Below are positions 41,220-50,792 of a stretch of DNA of 50,792 nt, in pieces (position 1 is the first letter of the stretch; each line of letters opens with the position of its first letter). The translations under genes were made by a program, and so were the position numbers. Where the stretch lies: the NCBI GenBank assembly GCA_903925685.1, contig CAIYGI010000037.1, positions 1-50,792 on the forward strand. The letters are read 5' to 3'. The DNA comes from an uncultured bacterium. GTDB lineage: Bacteria > Verrucomicrobiota > Kiritimatiellia > CAIKKV01 > CAIYGI01. Under the pieces are notes generated by a model, which worked only from the letters and a program-made list of their open reading frames with translations, ran no database searches and was not told the DNA's origin.

Positions 41220-42514
41220 ACGGCACAAACGCCGCATTCACGCTTGAAAACGCGCGTCTGTTGGATCCCGCGACGGGACGCGATGGGCCGGGCTGTTTGT
41301 CCATAGCCGATGGACATATCGCCAACTCAGCTTCCATGGGGCAGGCGCGCCGGATCGATGCCCGCGGTTGGACCGTGGCGCCAGGATTCGTAGACTTGCA
41401 TGTGCATTTTCGGGAGCCGGGCGGGGAAGCCGCCGAAACGACGGCCAGCGGCGCGCGCGCCGCGGCGCGCGGCGGATTCACCACCGTTCTGACCATGCCC
41501 AACACCCAGCCGCCGATCGACACCCCCGACCGTCTGCGAACCGCACTGGCTCGACACGCGGAGGTGTCCGCTACCGCGCGCGTGCTGGCCTCGGCCTGCG
41601 TCACCCGTGAACGCGCTGGCGTTGGACTGGCCGATCTCGCGGCCCTCGCGGCGGCCGGCGCCAGCGCCTTTACCGACGATGGCGCCGCCGTGAACGACGC
41701 GCAACTGATGCGCGCCGCGCTCGCCGCCTGCGCCCGTCTGAACCGGCCGCTCTTGCAGCACGCGCTCGATCCCGCCACCCGCGGCGTAGCCCACGACGGC
41801 GCCTTTGCCGCGCGCCATGGTTTCCCCGGCATCCCCGACACGGCGGAAACAGGCCTGATCGCCCGCGACCTGGAACTGGCCGCCGAAACCGGCGGCGCCC
41901 TGCATATACAGCACCTCTCGGCGGCGGGCAGCCTGCCGCTGCTCACGGCCGCCCGCCGCGCCGGCGTCCGCGTGACGGCCGAAGCCACGCCGCACCATCT
42001 CTTCTTTTGCGACGACGACATTCCGGACACCGACACCAATTACAAGATGTCCCCTCCGCTGCGCACGGCAGCCGACCGCGCGGCCCTGCGGCTGGCGGTC
42101 TCCACCGGCGAAATCGGCGTGCTGGCCACCGATCATGCGCCGCATACGGCGGAGCGCAAGGCGCTGGGCTGGATGGATGCGCCATTCGGCGTACTGGGAC
42201 TGGAGAGCGCCGTCGGCGCCACCTACCGCGCCCTCGTCATCGAACAGCGCATGGCGGCGCTCGACTGGGTGGCGCGCTGGACCAGCGGCCCCGCCAGCGT
42301 GCTCGGCCTGCCTGCACCCAGCCTGGAGATCGGCGCCACGGCCGATCTCGTGGTGCTGGACCTGGACGCCGAATGGACCATGACCGCGTCCGATCTTGCA
42401 TCGCAATCGCGCAATTGTCCCTTCCTGGGACAACGCCTGAAGGGCCGCGTCGTAGCCACGCTGCTGGGAGGGCGATGCACCTGGGCGTCGCAGCAGTGGC
42501 TGGAACGATTTTGA
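41216..42514 (+). CDS. pyrC: Dihydroorotase
   Basis: 432 residues, class I dihydroorotase size. It cyclises carbamoyl-aspartate in pyrimidine synthesis. Zinc/active-site motifs: DLHVHFREPGGE (HxH), TMPNTQPPIDTP, LQHALDP (usual HxxD/E), HIQHLSAAG and ATDHAPHT with the catalytic Asp; TPHHLFF is also typical. All ligands look present, so it should be active rather than the PyrX type. Its TGA lies at the first bases of the octamer element at 42513. Confidence 0.92.
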   Translation: MNGTNAAFTLENARLLDPATGRDGPGCLSIADGHIANSASMGQARRIDARGWTVAPGFVDLHVHFREPGGEAAETTASGARAAARGGFTTVLTMPNTQPPIDTPDRLRTALARHAEVSATARVLASACVTRERAGVGLADLAALAAAGASAFTDDGAAVNDAQLMRAALAACARLNRPLLQHALDPATRGVAHDGAFAARHGFPGIPDTAETGLIARDLELAAETGGALHIQHLSAAGSLPLLTAARRAGVRVTAEATPHHLFFCDDDIPDTDTNYKMSPPLRTAADRAALRLAVSTGEIGVLATDHAPHTAERKALGWMDAPFGVLGLESAVGATYRALVIEQRMAALDWVARWTSGPASVLGLPAPSLEIGATADLVVLDLDAEWTMTASDLASQSRNCPFLGQRLKGRVVATLLGGRCTWASQQWLERF

Positions 42515-42598
42515 CGCAAAGGCGCTAAGACGCAAAGAAAACGAGGCGATTTGAGTTAACTTAAAAATGTATTCTTCGCGCCTTGGCGTCTCTGCGTC
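42513..42598. repeat. Empty inverted octamer element (GACGCAAA type), copy 2
   Basis: Left arm 42513-42537 (GACGCAAA, GGCGCTAA, GACGCAAA, G) and right arm 42574-42598, whose complement matches at 20 of 25 positions. The 36-nt loop again contains TTGAGTTAA, as in copy 1 (247-331). It lies at the 3' end of pyrC, sharing the TGA, and before the convergent SIMPL pseudogene. Confidence 0.85.
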
Positions 42599-42623
42599 AA
42601 TGACTTGATTCAGGTTGTAGGCG

Positions 42624-43171
42624 CTAACGGACTTCGTACCTTGCGCTGACTACGGCGGTGATTTCCTTTTCGTAGGAGGTCGTGTCGTTCATGCCCTCGG
42701 CCGAGGTGGCCGTCACGCCTGCCGGGTTGATCTGCATCACACCCATTTGTCCGTGGTGATGACGGTCGGAGAATCCTGGAAACCTCCCGCCGGTGCCTTG
42801 ACCACTTCCTTCTTGTAGTGCCGGGCGGTCGTGATGGACGACAGCGTGATGTCCGCCGGCGGAATGCCAGCCGCAACCACAAAGGCCTTAACTTTGTCCG
42901 ATTCGCTCTTCAGCGTGTCGTAGGCTTTGACCAAATCGTCATCGTTCGCCGTGATGGTGCCGCTCCATGTGACAAGGTCCGACACGATCGCCTTGCGGGC
43001 GGAACCGGTAACTGAAAGGGTCTTCGGCTCCAGTTTCACCGAGAGATAGGCCCAGGCCAAAATTGCAACGCAGACCACGTTTGCCAGCGCAAACAGGTAC
43101 CCGCCCGCCTTCAGCGTCACCACCAGTTTTCCCGGAAGCCCGCGACCTTGATCATTGTTATTATCGCTCAT
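42624..43171 (-). pseudogene. SIMPL-domain (DUF541) protein with internal deletion and frameshift
   Basis: The N-terminal part (MSDNNNDQG..., one membrane helix LKAGGYLFALANVVCVAILA, then LSVTGSARKAIVSDLVTWSG) reads in one frame to a TGA at 42737. From about 42748 the next frame gives INPAGVTATSAEGMNDTTSY and EKEITAVVSARYEVR-stop (42624), the canonical SIMPL C-terminus. About 80-100 residues normally lying between these are missing. So a deletion near 42745 removed the middle and shifted the frame. SIMPL proteins are periplasmic and their role is poorly defined. Follows lptE by 1 bp. Confidence 0.8.
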
Positions 43172-43172
43172 T

Positions 43173-43700
43173 TTACCAGTACTCGACCACGGCGCGGACG
43201 AGGCGGTAGCCCAGGTCCTTGGCGGCGGCGGGCAGCGCGTTGCGGCTGGCGAACGAGAGATCGCCGGCGACCGCGAAGACGGTTTCGCCGGTGATACCCG
43301 TGCGTTTGACGCTGATCTTGCCCGACTTGAGGGTCCTGAATGTCATTTCGGCGGTCAGCACCAGGCGGTATTCCTCCGTGGTGGTGAGGCGTTGGGACTC
43401 GTAACGCACGGGTATCAAATCGTACTTTGTCACCTTCACATTAAGAATCGTGTCGGCCACATTCTGGTCCACGACCTTGAGCGTGCCATCCTTGCCGAAC
43501 TCCAGGATCGTGGCGTTGGTGGTGTCGAACTCGATCCGCGACTGGTCCGTGCCGTTCTCGAACATCGGCACATAGACCGTGCGCACGCCCGCCGGCAGCG
43601 AGGTGCCGAGTTGATAACCCGTGCAACCGCCGCACAGCCAGACACACAGCCACAGCGCCGTCAGTCCCCGTCCTGTTTGCCGCATACGCATACGCGTCAT
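43173..43700 (-). CDS. LptE-like LPS-assembly lipoprotein
   Basis: 175 residues from the ATG at 43700 that overlaps the bamD-like stop (ATGA). Lipoprotein signal: basic TRMRMRQTGRG, then LTALWLCVWLCGGC (lipid-attachment Cys). The mature part (GYQLGTSLPAGVRTVYVPMF, ENGTDQSRIEFDTTNATILE, YDLIPVRYESQRLTTTEEYR) resembles the LptE/RlpB fold of divergent phyla. It would plug LptD in the outer membrane. Context with bamD supports an outer-membrane biogenesis role. Confidence 0.75.
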   Translation of the reverse strand: MTRMRMRQTGRGLTALWLCVWLCGGCTGYQLGTSLPAGVRTVYVPMFENGTDQSRIEFDTTNATILEFGKDGTLKVVDQNVADTILNVKVTKYDLIPVRYESQRLTTTEEYRLVLTAEMTFRTLKSGKISVKRTGITGETVFAVAGDLSFASRNALPAAAKDLGYRLVRAVVEYW

Positions 43701-44674
43701 CCTTTCCGCAACACGTCCAAGCGTGTCCGCACCGTTGCCGCCCGAGGATCGCTCGGGAACCGTTTCAAAAACGCCTCGTACATCGGGATGGCCGCCGCCG
43801 GCCGGTGCGCCAGCCGGTCGTAATAATGGGCCTTCTCGTAGGCCATGGCGGCCAGGCGGAGGTCGAGGCGTTCGACTTCGCGGGCCGCCTTGCCGGCGAA
43901 GGCGGTGGCGGAGAAATCGCGCGAGAACTGGAGCAGGGCCAGGCGGGCCGTCTCGCAGATGGCCTCGTCGTTGGGCCGGTTGTCGCTGAGCGACGCCAGG
44001 CACGAGGCGCGCCGGAAGGCCGCTTCCGGCGCCAGCGCGGCGGTGTAGTAACGGCTCTGCACGGCGTCGTAGGCCGCCATGGCCTCTTCGAATTCGTCGC
44101 TCTTTTCGTGAATCAGTCCGACCTGGAACTGGGCGTAGGGCGCATTGGTCCAATCGGGGGCATTCTCGACGATCTTTTCGAACATCGGCCGCGCGCGCTC
44201 CGGCGCGTGGAACCCGCCAAACAGCCATTGCATGCGTTTCGTGTCGCGCACGCGTTCGGCCAGCGCCAGCTGGCGGCCCATGATCTCGGTGTACGGAAAC
44301 TGCCCGGCGTAGTAATCCACCAGGTACTGGTATTCCAGGAAGGCATCGTGGTCCATCCCGCGCTTCTCCAGCGTGCGGGCGTAGGCAATCTGCGCGGTGG
44401 GCGCCTCGGAGGCATCGGGCCAGCCGTAGACAACGGCGCGGTAGGCGTGGCCAGCCGCGCGCCAGCGGCCTTGCGCGTCCAGCGCCCGCCCTTCGGCCAT
44501 CTGGGCCGCGGCGGTCGCGCAGGTGATTTTGACCCAAAAGCCCGGCACGCGCCGCGAATCGGCGCGCTTGATTGCATCCGAAGAGTATTGGGCGCCGGCC
44601 GGCGAGGCTAACGCCGCCACCAGCAGCGCCACCCCGGTCAGCCGCGCGAATCCGTTTCCACAATAATTATGCAT
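43697..44674 (-). CDS. BamD-like outer-membrane assembly TPR protein
   Basis: 325 residues. Sec signal peptide (FARLTGVALLVAALASPAGA, cleavage near AQY) without a lipobox Cys, unlike classical BamD. Five TPR-like repeats from residue 55 on: AGHAYRAVVYGWPDASEAPT, HDAFLEYQYLVDYYAGQFPY, ARPMFEKIVENAPDWTNAPY, FEEAMAAYDAVQSRYYTAAL and AAIPMYEAFLKRFPSDPRAA. This is the BamD/YbgF pattern. First gene of the bamD/lptE/SIMPL set. Confidence 0.75.
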   Translation of the reverse strand: MHNYCGNGFARLTGVALLVAALASPAGAQYSSDAIKRADSRRVPGFWVKITCATAAAQMAEGRALDAQGRWRAAGHAYRAVVYGWPDASEAPTAQIAYARTLEKRGMDHDAFLEYQYLVDYYAGQFPYTEIMGRQLALAERVRDTKRMQWLFGGFHAPERARPMFEKIVENAPDWTNAPYAQFQVGLIHEKSDEFEEAMAAYDAVQSRYYTAALAPEAAFRRASCLASLSDNRPNDEAICETARLALLQFSRDFSATAFAGKAAREVERLDLRLAAMAYEKAHYYDRLAHRPAAAIPMYEAFLKRFPSDPRAATVRTRLDVLRKG

Positions 44675-44801
44675 GCGTGCCAGTACTGTACGTCCTGTCT
44701 CCGTCCGTGGTCAAGGCACAGTTGCCAGGTGCCAGGCACAGTTGCCATGCCACTTCAAAGCGGCTATGCTGCCGGCATTCGTAAACATCGAGGGCCATGC
44801 C

Positions 44802-46154
44802 ATGAAACCACTTTTTGGAACCGATGGAATTCGCGGGCAGGCCAATCGTTATCCCGTCACGCCGGAGTTGACGCTGCAACTCGGCAAGGCGCTTGGCAAG
44901 ATCGTCAAGGCCGCCGGACACGGCAGCCGCCGCGCTATCATCGGCAAGGACACGCGCCTTTCGGGCTACATGCTCGAAACCGCGATCACGAGCGGGCTGG
45001 TTTCGATGGGCGTGGACGTCATGCTGGTCGGCCCCATGCCCACCCCGGCCGTCGCCCACCTGACGCGCTCGATGGCGGCCGACATCGGCATCATGCTGAC
45101 GGCCTCGCACAATCCCTTCGACGACAACGGGATCAAGATTTTCGGGGCGGATGGCTTCAAGTTGCCGGATGCCAGCGAAAGCGAGATCACCCGCCTGATC
45201 GAATCCGACGACCTGAACAGCGAGCACATCCGCTCCGATCAGCTGGGCAAGGCCTACCGCATCGACGATGCCCGCGGACGTTACATCGAATTCGCCAAAA
45301 GCACGGTGCAGGATGCGCGGCTCGACGGCATCAAGTTGGTGCTCGATTGCGCCAACGGCGCGGCCTACCACATCGCGCCGCTGATTTTCCAGGAACTCGG
45401 CGCCACGGTCGTCACGCTCTGCGCCGAACCCGACGGTTACAACATCAACAACAACTGCGGCGCCTTGCATCCCGATCACGTCGCGTCCGCCGTCCTGCGG
45501 GAACATGCCGATTTTGGAGTGGCGCTGGACGGCGACGCCGACCGCGTGATCTTTTGCGACGCCGCCGGCCGTATCGTGGACGGCGACCGCATTCTCGCCA
45601 TGCTGGCGCTCGACTTCCGGCAGCGCGGCGAACTGGGGAAAAACTCGATCGTCTGCACCACGATGAGCAACCTGGGGTTGTATGAGGCCCTGCAAGCCCA
45701 TGACATCAAGGTCGTCACCAGCGACGTCGGCGACCGCCAGGTGATCGAAGCCATGCGGCATGGCGGCTACAATGTCGGCGGCGAGAAATCCGGCCATTTG
45801 ATCTTCATGCGCTACGCCACCACGGGCGACGGCATCATCAGCGCGCTCCAGGTGCTGTGCCTGATGAAGCGCAGCGGCGCCACCCTGGCCAAGCTGGCGG
45901 ATTGCATGCGGGAATATCCGCAAACCCTCGTGAGCCTGCCCGTAAAGTCGCGCATCCCGCTGGAAGAGCTGCCGAAGCTGCAAGCCGTGATGGCTGCCGC
46001 GACCAAGGCGCTGGACAAACAGGGGCGGCTTGTCGTGCGCTACTCCGGCACGGAAAACAAAATCCGCCTGCTTGTCGAAGCCCGCGATGAAGGGCTGGTC
46101 AAAACCTGGATCGCACGGCTGACCGAGGCCGTGCATGAGGAGTTGAACGCGTGA
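44802..46154 (+). CDS. glmM: Phosphoglucosamine mutase
   Basis: 450 residues from the ATG at 44802 ([20 protein letters not shown]). It converts GlcN-6-P to GlcN-1-P. Active-site phosphoserine in [13 protein letters not shown] (usual TASHNP), metal loop [13 protein letters not shown], sugar loop [10 protein letters not shown] and phosphate loop [14 protein letters not shown]. All are intact. First gene of a compact UDP-GlcNAc operon; the GTG of the next gene overlaps its TGA. Confidence 0.97.
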   Translation: MKPLFGTDGIRGQANRYPVTPELTLQLGKALGKIVKAAGHGSRRAIIGKDTRLSGYMLETAITSGLVSMGVDVMLVGPMPTPAVAHLTRSMAADIGIMLTASHNPFDDNGIKIFGADGFKLPDASESEITRLIESDDLNSEHIRSDQLGKAYRIDDARGRYIEFAKSTVQDARLDGIKLVLDCANGAAYHIAPLIFQELGATVVTLCAEPDGYNINNNCGALHPDHVASAVLREHADFGVALDGDADRVIFCDAAGRIVDGDRILAMLALDFRQRGELGKNSIVCTTMSNLGLYEALQAHDIKVVTSDVGDRQVIEAMRHGGYNVGGEKSGHLIFMRYATTGDGIISALQVLCLMKRSGATLAKLADCMREYPQTLVSLPVKSRIPLEELPKLQAVMAAATKALDKQGRLVVRYSGTENKIRLLVEARDEGLVKTWIARLTEAVHEELNA

Positions 46155-47068
46155 ATGCCATCCTGCTCGATGCGGGCGCGCCGGAGACGGCGCAGCCGCT
46201 GACCTGCACACGACCGCTGGCCGCCTGCACGGTGGCCAACCAAACGCTGGCCGCCGCCCAAAAAGCCCGTTTGCGACAGACCGGGCTGACGGTCGTTGAA
46301 ACCGCCGCCACCGGTAAACCGGCGCTGTTCCAACGCGGGGATGCCTGGGTTTCAGTCGCCCAATTGGCCATGCTGGCGCTGCACAGCGGGCCGCTCGCGC
46401 TGCTGACCGTGGACGGTACGCCGCTGGCCTGGACCGGACACCACAAGGCCGCGGCCGAACCCGGCGCCGCCCGCCTCGCAGCCGACGCCGGATCTTTCGT
46501 AATCCGCTATCCGTGGGATCTGCTGCGCATTAACGAGGAACTGATCGGCGCGCTGAAAGCGGGCGACATTCAGGGCGAGTTCAGTCCGCACGCCAACATC
46601 GAGGGTCTGCTGGTGCTGGGCCCGGGCTCCCGCGTCCTGCCGGGCGTCTATATCGAGGGGCACGTCGTGATCGGCGCCCGCTGCAAGATCGGGCCCAATT
46701 GCTATCTCCGCGGCGCCACGGCCATCGGCGACGACTGCCATGTCGGCCAGGCGGTCGAGATCAAGAACTCGATCCTGATGGCAGGCACCAGCGTCGGCCA
46801 CCTCAGTTACATCGGCGATTCGATCATTGGCGAAAAGGTCAACTTCGGCGCCGGCACGATCACCGCCAACCTGCGTCACGACGGCCGCAACCACCAGTCA
46901 ACCGTGGGCCCAAACCTGGTTGACACCGGCCGCCGCAAGTTCGGCGTAATAGCGGGCGATGGCGTCCACACCGGCATTAACACGAGCTTTTACCCCGGCC
47001 GCAAACTCTGGCCGGAGGTTTGCACCCGTCCCGGCGAAATCGTCGCGCGCGACCTGGCCGGCAACTGA
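46151..47068 (+). CDS. GlmU-like hexapeptide protein with degenerate nucleotidyltransferase half
   Basis: 305 residues, GTG start overlapping the glmM stop (GTGA). The C-terminal ~170 residues are a left-handed beta-helix: [80 protein letters not shown]. The last segment matches GlmU's acetyltransferase active site. The N-terminal half lacks the GxGTRM nucleotidyl loop of GlmU. Position between glmM and glmS implies the GlcN-1-P acetyltransferase step, or both GlmU steps with an unrecognised uridylyl half. It could also be a two-domain sugar-1-P nucleotidyltransferase of GlmU type. Confidence 0.8.
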   Translation: MNAILLDAGAPETAQPLTCTRPLAACTVANQTLAAAQKARLRQTGLTVVETAATGKPALFQRGDAWVSVAQLAMLALHSGPLALLTVDGTPLAWTGHHKAAAEPGAARLAADAGSFVIRYPWDLLRINEELIGALKAGDIQGEFSPHANIEGLLVLGPGSRVLPGVYIEGHVVIGARCKIGPNCYLRGATAIGDDCHVGQAVEIKNSILMAGTSVGHLSYIGDSIIGEKVNFGAGTITANLRHDGRNHQSTVGPNLVDTGRRKFGVIAGDGVHTGINTSFYPGRKLWPEVCTRPGEIVARDLAGN

Positions 47069-47090
47069 ACCACAGGAGGAGATTTTCAAC

Positions 47091-48932
<1,842 letters not shown>

Positions 48933-48962
48933 TCCCGCCTGCAACCAGTTAACCGCTGATTT

Positions 48963-49023
48963 CGCCCGGCCTGTTCCGCGAACAGATTCAGCCCTATCCG
49001 AAGAAGATACGGGATGCCGGGCG
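48963..49023. terminator. Nested stem-loop between convergent glmS and a hypothetical gene
   Basis: The outer 8-bp stem CGCCCGGC (48963-48970) pairs with GCCGGGCG (49016-49023). It encloses a perfect 6-bp hairpin CTGTTC-CGC-GAACAG (48971-48985). Position between convergent genes suggests a bidirectional terminator. The branched, 61-nt closed shape is more elaborate than a simple terminator and lacks a U-tract. Confidence 0.5.
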
Positions 49024-49044
49024 ACTAACCATCAACCCGCCGCG

Positions 49045-49617
49045 TCAAGTCAAACCGTTTGACGACCCGCCATCGCGCTCGCCGCCCAAACTGCCGTGGA
49101 AGGCCAGGTAAAAGAGCGCGCTCTGGAAGACGCAGCGTAATCCGACGCCTTCGGCTTCGGTCAGCAGAATGTGGCCCTTGAAAACTACTTCGCCGGCCTT
49201 TTCCTTGCGCGAGATGTCGAGCGCATAGCCCGGCGGCTCGGCGCTGTGGCGCAGGCCGATCAGCGTGTTGGCCGCGCCGGCTTCATGATATATCCCGCGC
49301 GGACCGCCCGCCTGCTCGGTTTTTCCTTCCAGCACGCGCAGGAATTCGCAGATGTCGGTGAAATCGAGTTTCACCGTCACCTTGGCGGCCCAGTCGAATG
49401 TCGCCGCCGGATGCCCGCCCGCGCCGCGCGCCGTCTTCTGGCGCGCCATTTCGAGGAAGAAACAGTCGTATCGATCCTCGCCGGGACGATTAAGCCTGAG
49501 TTCGAGCTGGATCGCCGCGCCGGTCACGTTGGCGTTGGGATGATAGAAGGTCAGCCGCCGCCCGTAGTTGCGGTGCGGCTCCGGCGGCGTGTCAGGTATT
49601 ATCGGTGTTGTGCTCAT
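49045..49617 (-). CDS. Hypothetical protein downstream of ssb (possible nucleic-acid-binding fold)
   Basis: 190 residues, cytoplasmic. Mixed beta-rich sequence: RRLTFYHPNANVTGAAIQLE, DRYDCFFLEMARQKTARGAG, FDWAAKVTVKLDFTDICEFL, GLRHSAEPPGYALDISRKEK and FQSALFYLAFHGS. The FYHPNANVTGAAIQLEL strand followed by curved strands and a late helix recalls Whirly/PC4-type ssDNA-binding folds, and its place after ssb agrees, but I cannot name a family. The four-helix-bundle element separates it from ssb. Confidence 0.5.
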   Translation of the reverse strand: MSTTPIIPDTPPEPHRNYGRRLTFYHPNANVTGAAIQLELRLNRPGEDRYDCFFLEMARQKTARGAGGHPAATFDWAAKVTVKLDFTDICEFLRVLEGKTEQAGGPRGIYHEAGAANTLIGLRHSAEPPGYALDISRKEKAGEVVFKGHILLTEAEGVGLRCVFQSALFYLAFHGSLGGERDGGSSNGLT

Positions 49618-49633
49618 AATTTGCCTTTTTTAA

Positions 49634-49713
49634 ACATTAGACTGTTAGGCTGTTAGACTGTTAGACTGTTAGACTGTTAGGCTGTTAGGCTGTTAGGCTG
49701 TTAGGCTGTTAGG
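49634..49713. repeat. Left arm of octamer element around four-helix-bundle gene 2
   Basis: Nine exact 8-bp units CTGTTAGG/CTGTTAGA (49642-49713) plus one decayed unit (ACATTAGA) at the outer edge. Only the eighth base varies (three consecutive A-type units, the rest G-type). The last unit supplies the TAA of the four-helix-bundle gene (49709-49711). The inverted partner is at 50082-50105. Confidence 0.95.
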
Positions 49714-50065
49714 AGTTACGGATGGATCGCATCAAGGCGCTCAGGACCTTACCGGCCTCCACCATTTTTATATCACACTCAGAGACGTCTGATGCAGCCG
49801 AATATCCCAAGCGCCCGGCCAGATTGAGTTGGTAATGCAGTTCCCTCAATGAAGCAAAGGCCACTTCAAGAAATCGGAGATATTCAGCCTGGGTCTCACG
49901 CGCACAACCTTCAACAATGTTCGATGGAACCGAAACTGCCGCTCTTCGCATCTGAGATGTCAGCCCATACATTTCCTCTCTGGGAAACCGTCGTGTTGCC
50001 CGATAAATCAATACTGCCACCTCGTCTGCCAGTTCAAACGCCCGAAGCTTCGTATGATCTCGCAT
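49709..50065 (-). CDS. Four-helix-bundle protein (S23 family), second copy
   Basis: 118 residues. Hallmarks: KLRAFELADEVAVLIYRATR, FPREEMYGLTSQMRRAAVSV, then PSNIVEGCARET, FLEVAFASLRELHYQLNLAG. This is the common S23 subgroup, distinct from the first copy (which has the LTDCDGENAET motif); only the FPREE.YGLT.Q.RR signature is strongly shared. AGGAGG lies 6 nt before the ATG and touches the right octamer arm. Its stop is in the left arm. Inserted between ssb and its downstream gene on the same strand. Confidence 0.92.
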   Translation of the reverse strand: MRDHTKLRAFELADEVAVLIYRATRRFPREEMYGLTSQMRRAAVSVPSNIVEGCARETQAEYLRFLEVAFASLRELHYQLNLAGRLGYSAASDVSECDIKMVEAGKVLSALMRSIRNS

Positions 50066-50081
50066 TCTTTCCTCCTAAAAG

Positions 50082-50113
50082 TCTAACAGCCTAACAGTCT
50101 AACAGCCTATTCT
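50082..50113. repeat. Right arm of octamer element around four-helix-bundle gene 2
   Basis: Three 8-bp units TCTAACAG, CCTAACAG, TCTAACAG (50082-50105) and a decayed fourth unit (CCTATTCT). Inverted complement of the left-arm units. It lies between the ssb stop and the ribosome binding site of the four-helix-bundle gene, so it would be in the 5' leader of that gene and the 3' trailer of ssb. Confidence 0.92.
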
Positions 50114-50118
50114 TTAAA

Positions 50119-50526
50119 TTAGACCGCCGGCAAAATTGGTTCATCGTCCGCGACCGGCGGTTTGGCTTCGTCGGTTTTGCCGCTCCCCTTGGTGCGGGCC
50201 AGGAAGTGTACCCGCTCGGCCTGCACGCGCAGGCGGTTGCGCTTTTCGCCCTTGTCGCTCTCCCATTGCTCGAAGTGCAGATGTCCCTCGATCAGCACGG
50301 ACGAACCCTTTTGAAGATATTGCCCGCAAACCTCGGCCTGCTTGTTCCAGACCACGATTTCCACAAAGCAGGGCTGTTCGACCCGCTCGCCTTCCTTGTT
50401 GGTGTAGCTTTCCGACACCGCCAGCCCCATATCCGCGACACTGGCCCCGGCCGGCGTACGACGCAGCGCGGGATCGCGCGTCAGGTTGCCCATCAATATC
50501 ACCCGGTTCATATTGTTCGCACTCAT
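50119..50526 (-). CDS. ssb: Single-stranded DNA-binding protein
   Basis: 135 residues from the ATG at 50526 (MSANNMNRVILMGNLTRDPA), with GAGG about 10 nt upstream; the ATG at 50511 is an alternative. OB-fold features: LTRDPALRRTPAGASVADMG, FVEIVVWNKQAEVCGQYLQK and GSSVLIEGHLHFEQWESDKG, RVQAERVHFL. The tail is acidic and ends DDEPILPAV, not the classical DDDIPF tip, so interaction with partner proteins may differ. The 266 bp upstream to the window end contain no confident gene. Confidence 0.93.
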   Translation of the reverse strand: MSANNMNRVILMGNLTRDPALRRTPAGASVADMGLAVSESYTNKEGERVEQPCFVEIVVWNKQAEVCGQYLQKGSSVLIEGHLHFEQWESDKGEKRNRLRVQAERVHFLARTKGSGKTDEAKPPVADDEPILPAV

Positions 50527-50792
50527 GTTCCTCATCTCCTCGTAAACGCGCAGCGCCGGACAATCCATGCGCCATTTTCGCGTTCCTAAAGATATGAAGG
50601 AAACAGATCGAAACTTTTCCACCATGCCGCTAAATTCCATAACACTTAGGTTCTTGAGAGTCCCGTTTTGTGACTCATGCGACCAAGCGTAGTCCTTCGG
50701 CCCTGTCGATGTCAATATAGTGGCGGATGAATTTCGCAAGGGCGTGGGATTGTGGTGAATCCGCGAGAAATAGCGGGAGGCTATGGCGCAAA

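Noticed and set aside
43173-44663. 496-residue minus-strand frame with an LptE-like end
   Set aside because: The N-terminal two-thirds overlap the bamD-like gene in another frame. The lipoprotein signal fixes the start at 43700.
47069-47090. glmS ribozyme
   Set aside because: The leader is 22 bp and consists of the ribosome binding site; there is no room for the ribozyme core.
49634-50113. Ordinary phase-variation microsatellite
   Set aside because: A simple slipped-strand microsatellite would not be present as two inverted arms enclosing a gene, nor recur with different units at S23 genes. Slippage may still change unit number within an arm.

Overview
The window is a GC-rich bacterial chromosome segment (about 60 % G+C by eye) from a Gram-negative cell. 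It encodes LpxC, a BamD-like protein, an LptE-like lipoprotein and many lipoprotein or Sec signals. A eukaryotic-type (GT3) glycogen synthase, an FGE-sulfatase fusion protein, GH4 and NagA enzymes and several four-helix-bundle (S23-type) proteins together suggest a PVC-superphylum organism such as Kiritimatiellota, Lentisphaerota or Verrucomicrobiota. This placement is inference; no rRNA gene is present.

Layout. 0.2-5.5 kb: TPR protein, four-helix-bundle gene in a repeat-bracketed element, CsgG-like lipoprotein, RRM protein and rpoD. 5.8-8.4 kb: CoA-acylating aldehyde dehydrogenase and convergent nagA. 8.5-13.3 kb: gene-poor accessory island with an IS1380-type transposase remnant, a DUF2442 gene, two toxin-antitoxin pairs, gene relics, direct repeats and a strongly G-rich stretch. 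13.3-20.5 kb: minus-strand accessory operon built round a P-loop GTPase/FGE-sulfatase membrane protein, with a TerB-like protein, a zinc-ribbon protein and a nuclease-like protein; part of it is AT-richer. 20.6-21.8 kb: PIN toxin-antitoxin cassette between 114-bp direct repeats, then a pair of hairpins with complementary loops. 21.9-35.9 kb: core metabolism (gate-domain membrane protein, TldD/TldE, TrpB2, NrdR, PurC, LpxC, glycogen synthase, aldolase, sugar kinase), ending with a GH4 glycosidase at 36-37.3 kb. 37.5-38.9 kb: small stress-type genes and a truncated YceI between 57-bp direct repeats. 39.1-50.8 kb: tRNA-Thr, a degenerate two-component protein, pyrC, the bamD/lptE/SIMPL group, the glmM/hexapeptide/glmS UDP-GlcNAc operon, a second repeat-bracketed four-helix-bundle gene and ssb.

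The most unusual signal is a recurrent architecture: short tandem arrays with a fixed unit length of 7 or 8 bp at each locus, present as two arms in inverted orientation. In two loci (1568-2056 and 49634-50113) the arms bracket a gene for a four-helix-bundle protein. In three others (247-331, 2994-3154, 42513-42598) they bracket only 35-49 bp. Unit sequence differs between loci, but unit length, inverted pairing and position at gene ends recur. Neighbouring genes often take their stop codon from the array itself. This looks like a family of mobile or structured-RNA elements with 'full' (S23-type gene inside) and 'empty' (short loop) forms.

Functional links: glmM, the hexapeptide protein and glmS overlap or abut and feed UDP-GlcNAc synthesis, which serves LpxC-dependent lipid A and peptidoglycan. 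NagA recycles amino sugar into the same pool. The aldolase/FGGY kinase/GH4 group is a sugar-degradation unit. The lpxC, glycogen synthase and ExbD-like genes are translationally coupled by 4-bp overlaps.
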